A stretch of DNA of 10,420 nt from an uncultured Clostridia bacterium (GTDB lineage Bacteria > Bacillota > Clostridia > Oscillospirales > Oscillospiraceae). Under the pieces are notes generated by a model. It saw nothing but the letters and a program-made list of their open reading frames with translations, was not told where the DNA came from and made no database searches. The position numbers and the translations under genes are program-made. The stretch is from assembly GCA_947177005.1 (NCBI GenBank), contig CAMWSZ010000067.1:1-10420 (forward strand). The letters run 5' to 3'. Position 1 is the first letter of the stretch. Each line of letters begins with the position of its first letter. Below, one piece after another: positions 6,895 to 10,420 of the stretch.

Positions 6895-7475
6895 ATGGGT
6901 TCACCTCGTTCTTCCAATATGTGATAGATGCTGTCCCGGATCGCGGCGGCGGCGGTACGGGGCGCCGTTTTGCCCGGCAGTCCCGGCGCACAGATCACCT
7001 GACGGCCCAGCGCTTTGGCGGCGGTCTGGTCGAACCCGCCGGGCGCCGAGGCCAGATCCAGCAGTACGCAGTCCTCCCGCGTCTCACGAAGCCGGTTGGC
7101 ATCGAACAGGAGGGCGGGCACCGTATTGAAAATCAGATCATATGCCCCCAGCCGTCCGGACAGGCGGCTGATCTGGACCGTAGAGAAGCCGTGGGCGGCG
7201 GCCCAGGCGAAGTCGCTGTATTTCCGCGCCGCTATGGTGACATTTGCCCCCAGTGCCTGAAGGCGTTCAGACAACAGGCGGCCAATCCGTCCGTAGCCGG
7301 TCACCAGACAGCGGCTGCCCGACAAAGTATAGTCCGTGGAGGCCATTGCCAATTGCAGAGCCCCCTCCGCGGTGGGGACCGCGTTAGCAATAGGACTGCC
7401 GGAAATCAGGGGGAAATTTCGCACAAAGAAATTCCGATTGGGGGCAGGCAGGCAAAATATAAGAGAGAAATTCAT
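6891..7475 (-). pseudogene. dpaA: Dipicolinate synthase subunit A, C-terminal part only (interrupted dpaA)
   Basis: Homology to SpoVFA/DpaA begins at about 7392 with IANAVPTAEGALQLAM, equivalent to the IYNSIPTVEG segment near residue 130 of the roughly 297-residue Bacillus protein. It runs to the natural C-terminus: the Rossmann loop GYGRIG, LGANVTIAARK, FNTVPALLF, LLDLASAPGG and APGLPGKTAPRTA. About 165 native residues remain. The 27 residues encoded upstream (MNFSLIFCLPAPNRNFF...) do not resemble DpaA, and their ATG at 7475 lacks a ribosome binding site, so they probably come from the inserted DNA. The N-terminal domain is missing from the window. A serine recombinase gene starts 90 bases beyond. 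It is either one half of a reversibly split gene or a dead fragment. The NAD(P)-binding part is undamaged, which favours recent or reversible interruption. Confidence 0.88.
7412..7435. repeat. Imperfect inverted repeat near the dpaA junction
   Basis: GGAAATTTC (7412-7420) and GAAATTCC (7428-7435) pair with one bulged A around a 7-base spacer. A further GAAATTC occurs at 7467-7473. The repeat lies between the end of DpaA homology and the recombinase gene, where an attachment site or recombinase binding site would be expected. That role is inferred only from position. Confidence 0.35.
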
Positions 7476-7532
7476 ATAGTTCTACTGTAGGAAGAATTCT
7501 GGAACCGGGACAGAGCGAAAGGAGTCCTCAAG

Positions 7533-7568
7533 ATGACAAACGTGTCTCATCACGCCAGAGAAATATGA
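7533..7568 (+). CDS. Putative 11-residue leader peptide coupled to the recombinase
   Basis: An ATG at 7533 sits eight bases after a strong AAAGGAG (7518-7524) and encodes MTNVSHHAREI. Its TGA (7566-7568) overlaps the recombinase ATG (7565) as ATGA. The recombinase ATG itself lacks a clear ribosome binding site. The arrangement suggests that recombinase translation depends on ribosomes finishing this short frame. The alternative is that it is a former N-terminal extension of the recombinase put out of frame. Confidence 0.45.
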   Translation: MTNVSHHAREI

Positions 7569-9226
7569 GCAGCTTGTATCCTGAACAGCGTCTCCGCGTG
7601 GCGGCCTACTGCCGGGTCTCCACAGACAAAGACGATCAGTTGAATTCGCTGGCCGCACAACGGCAGTTTTTCCAGCAATACATCATCGAGCATGCGGGCT
7701 GGCAGCTTGTAGCGGTCTGGGCTGACGAGGGCCTGTCCGGTACTTCCGTCAAGCACCGTCCGCAGTTTTCCGAGATGATCCGGCGGGCTTTGGAGGGGGA
7801 AATCGACCTCATCATTACGAAAGAAGTCTCCCGTTTTGCCCGCAACACAGTTGATACCCTGCAAATCACCCGGCAGCTCAGGGAAAAGGGCGTAGGCGTG
7901 CTTTTTCTGAATGACAACATCGATACCCGCGACAACGACGGCGAGTTCCGTCTGACCATCATGGCCAGCGTGGCCCAGGAGGAGAGCCGGAAAATTTCCG
8001 AACGGACCCGTTGGGGCCAGCATCAGGCTATGAAGCGCGGCGTTGTATTCGGCAACAACTCGCTGTATGGCTATACCGTGAAAGACGGCCGGCTCACAAT
8101 CCGGCCGGAACAGGCAGAAGTTGTACAGTCAGTATACTACAGATTTCTTGTGGACCGCAAGGGCGCCTATACCATTGCCCGCGAACTGACCGAAGCGGAG
8201 ATTCCGCCGCCCCTGCGTTCCAGCGGCTCATGGTCCTCCACAATGATTCTCAAAATGTTGAAAAACGAGAAATATTGCGGGGATCTGCTGCAAAAAAAGT
8301 ACAGAACTACGGATTACCTTACCCACCGAAAAATTATCAATGACGGCGCGGAAGAAAAAATCCTCCTGCGGGATCATCATGACGCGATTATCAGCCGCAC
8401 GCAGTTTGAAGCTGTGCAGGCTGAATTGGCAAAGCGTTCCAAAACAGCGGCAGATAAGAGCAAGTTCTCCGCAAAATACTGGTACTCCGGCAAAGTCCGG
8501 TGCAGCGCCTGCGGGAAAAGCTTCATTCTGAAGCGGGCCAAACGTGCCAGCGGAAAAGAGTATAAACGTTTTGTCTGCCGGGGACATCTGGACGCGGCGG
8601 TGTCCTGTCAAATGCGTGCTGTTCATGGGGACGTGATCCAAGTCTGCGCCCGGCGTGTTCTTCAGGAGATTGTGCTGGACCGCGAGGCAGTGATTACGGA
8701 ACTGCTGGACGAAATCCGCGCACTGCGGCAGGCTCAGGCTGGGGACAGCGGCGGTATGGAGAAGCTGCGGCAGGCCATACAGCGTCAGAGGGACCGGAAA
8801 GACCGGGCACAGGATGCCTTTCTGGACGGCGGTCTGAGCCGTCAGGATATGCAGCGGCTGACCGCACGATGCGAGGATGAGATGATGCGCCTGCAAACGC
8901 AGCTGGCGGAACTGGAAAACCGGCAGTCTGAGCTGGAGTGGGGTGCAGACCGCTATGCCGGGATACGCGCTCTGTTGGAGCGGGAACTGGAGGGCGGTGA
9001 CGCTGTGCTGGATGAGGTCATTCGGGAAATCCGCGTTTTTCCCGGCCACTTTATCGTGGAGGTAGCGGAACTGCCTGTCCGGTTTCGCGTCCGTGTCGAG
9101 GGACGGGGTACGGGACGGAATTATCAGGCCGTTGTTACCGAATGTGTACCAGTGGCCGATGCGGCAGGTACACAGCACTTAGCAGGCGGGGATCAACTGA
9201 AGTCAAAGGGGTCATCCGCACTGTAA
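7565..9226 (+). CDS. Large serine recombinase (resolvase/invertase-type site-specific recombinase)
   Basis: The 553-residue enzyme cuts and rejoins DNA at paired attachment sites through a covalent serine-DNA link. The N-terminal resolvase domain (about 10-150) has AAYCRVST with the predicted nucleophile S19 and neighbouring R17, DEGLSGTS (54-61), SRFARN (89-94) with catalytic-type arginines, and the conserved AQEESRKISERTRWG helix start. A recombinase domain follows (about 160-250, GYTVKDGRLTIRPEQAE, MLKNEKYCGDLLQKK). A zinc ribbon comes next with C313, C316, C338 and C348. A Gln/Arg-rich coiled coil spans about 380-460, and a C-terminal basic segment ends the protein. All key residues are present, so it looks active. 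It lies head-to-head with the dpaA fragment and ends 12 bases from the convergent LacI-family gene. Similar proteins excise the skin and vfbin elements from sporulation genes and also move many clostridial islands. Confidence 0.93.
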   Translation: MSSLYPEQRLRVAAYCRVSTDKDDQLNSLAAQRQFFQQYIIEHAGWQLVAVWADEGLSGTSVKHRPQFSEMIRRALEGEIDLIITKEVSRFARNTVDTLQITRQLREKGVGVLFLNDNIDTRDNDGEFRLTIMASVAQEESRKISERTRWGQHQAMKRGVVFGNNSLYGYTVKDGRLTIRPEQAEVVQSVYYRFLVDRKGAYTIARELTEAEIPPPLRSSGSWSSTMILKMLKNEKYCGDLLQKKYRTTDYLTHRKIINDGAEEKILLRDHHDAIISRTQFEAVQAELAKRSKTAADKSKFSAKYWYSGKVRCSACGKSFILKRAKRASGKEYKRFVCRGHLDAAVSCQMRAVHGDVIQVCARRVLQEIVLDREAVITELLDEIRALRQAQAGDSGGMEKLRQAIQRQRDRKDRAQDAFLDGGLSRQDMQRLTARCEDEMMRLQTQLAELENRQSELEWGADRYAGIRALLERELEGGDAVLDEVIREIRVFPGHFIVEVAELPVRFRVRVEGRGTGRNYQAVVTECVPVADAAGTQHLAGGDQLKSKGSSAL

Positions 9227-9238
9227 GCGGGATATCCA

Positions 9239-10228
9239 CTAGTTCTTTGTGGTTTCGCCATACGCATAACGCACAGGCAGGCAGATCAGGGATGGAGCTT
9301 TCTCCGGACGATGATCCAGCACAAGATTGACGCAGGTTTCTGCAAGTTCCTCCAGCGGCTGCACAATGGTGGAAGAATCATACTCCAGATCCCCAAAGTT
9401 CCTGATTCCGTCGAAACCGATGATCTGGACATCTTCCGGTACACGAACGCCCATCGTTTGAAGCGAACCGCGAATCCGGTGGGCCAGATGATCCGTGACG
9501 CAGAAAATACCGTCGAAATCCGGTTTGCCGCCACACATATGTTCCCGGAGAAAATCCTCAAAAACGGAATAGGGCGCACCGTCATTTTCCAGTTTGAAAA
9601 CACATGGAAGGCCCATTTCCTCACAGGCGTGCAGAAAACCGTCCTTCCGCTTGTCGGGTTCATTGGGGATTCTGGGGCCAACGCGAAAACACGCCAACTG
9701 CCTGCCCCCGTTTTCCGCCAGTTTTTTTGCAGCAAGATAGCCGCCGCCGTAATTGTCGCTGGATACACAGGGGATTTTTCCGCCAAAATAGCGGTCAATG
9801 GACACACAGGGAATATTCTCCGGCGCGTGCAGCTTGGGATTATAGGAGAGACAGATCACACCGTCTACCATCTGCTGCTCTGCCATCGCCACATAGCGCT
9901 GCTCTACCCGCGGTTCACCGTCTGTGGTGTAGAGCAGCATTTTATAATTCCGCGCCATAATCTGGCGGTCAATGCGGTCAACCAGATGCGCAAAAAAGGG
10001 ATTGGTCAGATTGGGCACCATGACTGCGATCATATTGGTGCGGTTGCTTCGCAGTCCTTTTGCGCAGACATTTACAGAGTAGTCCAGTTTTTTAATCGCT
10101 TTTTCAACACGAATCCGGTAGTCTTCCCCCACCGGAATCCCGTTGATTACTTTGGAAACTGTTCCGATTGCCACACCCGCTTCCTGCGCAACATCTTTTA
10201 TTGTGGCTCCTGATCTTTTGCTTGCCAT
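9239..10228 (-). CDS. LacI-family transcriptional regulator
   Basis: The 329-residue repressor-type protein is of standard family length. The N-terminal helix-turn-helix TIKDVAQEAGVAIGTVSKVIN is at residues 9-29, followed by the hinge segment AKGLRSNRTNMIAVMVPNLTNPFFA (56-80). The periplasmic-binding-protein-like effector domain follows, with FDGIFCVTDHLAHRIRGSLQTMG, VPEDVQIIGFDGI and STIVQPLEELA near the end. The ATG has GGGAGGG seven to eight bases upstream. It normally senses a sugar or nucleoside and represses a nearby catabolic operon. A minus-strand gene ends 71 bases upstream and could be a target. Its stop is 12 bases from the recombinase stop, with no terminator between. Whether it belongs to the mobile element or to the flank cannot be decided here. 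Confidence 0.93.
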   Translation of the reverse strand: MASKRSGATIKDVAQEAGVAIGTVSKVINGIPVGEDYRIRVEKAIKKLDYSVNVCAKGLRSNRTNMIAVMVPNLTNPFFAHLVDRIDRQIMARNYKMLLYTTDGEPRVEQRYVAMAEQQMVDGVICLSYNPKLHAPENIPCVSIDRYFGGKIPCVSSDNYGGGYLAAKKLAENGGRQLACFRVGPRIPNEPDKRKDGFLHACEEMGLPCVFKLENDGAPYSVFEDFLREHMCGGKPDFDGIFCVTDHLAHRIRGSLQTMGVRVPEDVQIIGFDGIRNFGDLEYDSSTIVQPLEELAETCVNLVLDHRPEKAPSLICLPVRYAYGETTKN

Positions 10229-10240
10229 AAGGTCCCTCCC

Positions 10241-10248
10241 TTGTACAA
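10241..10248. repeat. 8-bp palindrome upstream of the LacI-family gene
   Basis: TTGTACAA is a perfect palindrome abutting the terminator-like hairpin and lying 13 bases before the regulator's ATG. It could be part of an autoregulatory operator, but LacI-family operators are usually longer. It is reported as a short site only. Confidence 0.25.
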
Positions 10249-10273
10249 ACTCCCCCGGAAAACCGGGGGAGTT
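10248..10273 (-). terminator. GC-rich intrinsic terminator-like hairpin
   Basis: AACTCCCCCGG (10248-10258), loop AAAA, CCGGGGGAGTT (10263-10273) form a perfect 11-bp stem. On the minus strand it follows the upstream gene's stop (10300) by 26 bases and precedes the LacI-family gene. The trailing tract on that strand (TTTGT, counting the last two stem bases) is short, so termination may be partial. It separates the upstream gene from the regulator. Confidence 0.65.
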
Positions 10274-10299
10274 CAGATTTGCACGAATGGAATGCGCTG

Positions 10300-10419
10300 C
10301 TATTCCCTTGTCCCGGCCGCCAGATATTCTATATACTGCACAACAGCGGACAGCCGCGGACTGTTTGCGATCACGCCAACATATACGGAATCGGTAAAAG
10401 CGGCGTCCTCAAACAGCGG
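10300..10419 (-). CDS. C-terminal end of an unidentified protein (partial)
   Basis: An open frame enters from the right window edge and ends at TAG 10302-10300. The 39 visible residues include DSVYVGVIANSPRLSAVVQYIEYLA. The pattern of a beta strand plus an amphipathic helix at the very C-terminus resembles the ends of ABC sugar-binding lipoproteins, and the neighbouring LacI-family regulator makes that plausible. The fragment is too short to claim this. The hairpin at 10248-10273 would terminate its transcript. Confidence 0.5.
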   Translation of the reverse strand, partial: PLFEDAAFTDSVYVGVIANSPRLSAVVQYIEYLAAGTRE

Positions 10420-10420
10420 G

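Larger units (their letters stand above)
7392..10420. mobile_element. Candidate recombinase-bearing element inserted in dpaA (far end outside window)
   Basis: The left boundary is set by where DpaA homology ends (about 7392-7410). The first gene inside is a serine recombinase facing inward, typical for the integrase gene next to an attachment site. The LacI-family gene and another partial minus-strand gene may be cargo, or may be flanking DNA if the element is small. No second dpaA part, capsid, conjugation or replication gene is visible, so the extent and class are unknown. It could be phage-derived, a transposon-like island or a skin-type remnant. Confidence 0.6.

Noticed and set aside
7473..7480. 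CATATAGT resembling a sigma-E/sigma-K -10 element upstream of the recombinase
   Set aside because: It would fit a mother-cell-expressed recombinase, but no matching -35 element (ATA or AC) is found 16-18 bases upstream, so eight AT-rich bases are not enough to call it.
9311..10213. 300-codon plus-strand frame opposite the LacI-family gene
   Set aside because: The minus strand encodes a complete, well-conserved LacI-family regulator with a good ribosome binding site; the plus frame shows no domain and has no such site.
1..10420. CRISPR arrays, tRNA or rRNA genes, toxin-antitoxin pairs or known defence genes
   Set aside because: No regularly spaced repeats, cloverleaf-like segments, rRNA-like stretches or recognisable defence proteins were seen on either strand.

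Overview
The window reads as a chromosomal segment of a GC-rich, endospore-forming member of the Clostridia, most like gut Oscillospiraceae relatives. This is inferred from the nadK-argR-recN gene order, an Obg GTPase, the dipicolinate synthase genes dpaA/dpaB (found in endospore formers) and strong GGAGG-type ribosome binding sites. I could not run a similarity search, so the taxon is not fixed.

Left part (1-3176, + strand): a tightly packed operon. It holds the 3' end of a probable NAD kinase gene, argR, recN and a membrane-anchored M28-like peptidase homologue whose catalytic residues are largely missing. Neighbouring genes overlap or nearly touch. A separate promoter with a leader hairpin (3197-3258) then drives obg (3276-4556). 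Obg is followed by a decayed GNAT acetyltransferase fragment with a frameshift, and by a terminator that also serves the convergent AraC-family gene.

Middle part (4820-7475, - strand): an AraC-family regulator, a small coiled-coil/zinc-ribbon protein with a very good sigma-A promoter, then dpaB and the 3' portion of dpaA. DpaA and DpaB together form dipicolinate synthase, which makes the calcium-chelating spore-core compound in the mother cell during sporulation.

Right part (about 7392-10420): dpaA homology stops abruptly at about 7392. Roughly the N-terminal 130 residues are absent. Immediately beyond lies a serine recombinase gene (7565-9226) pointing away from the dpaA fragment, with an 11-codon translationally coupled leader ORF. 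A LacI-family regulator and the end of another minus-strand gene follow. A recombinase sitting at the break of a sporulation gene is the arrangement of developmentally excised elements such as skin (in sigK) and vfbin (in spoVFB). The main hypothesis is therefore that dpaA is split by a sporulation-regulated or decaying intervening element whose other end lies outside this window. The alternative, a permanently broken dpaA, cannot be excluded from this sequence alone.
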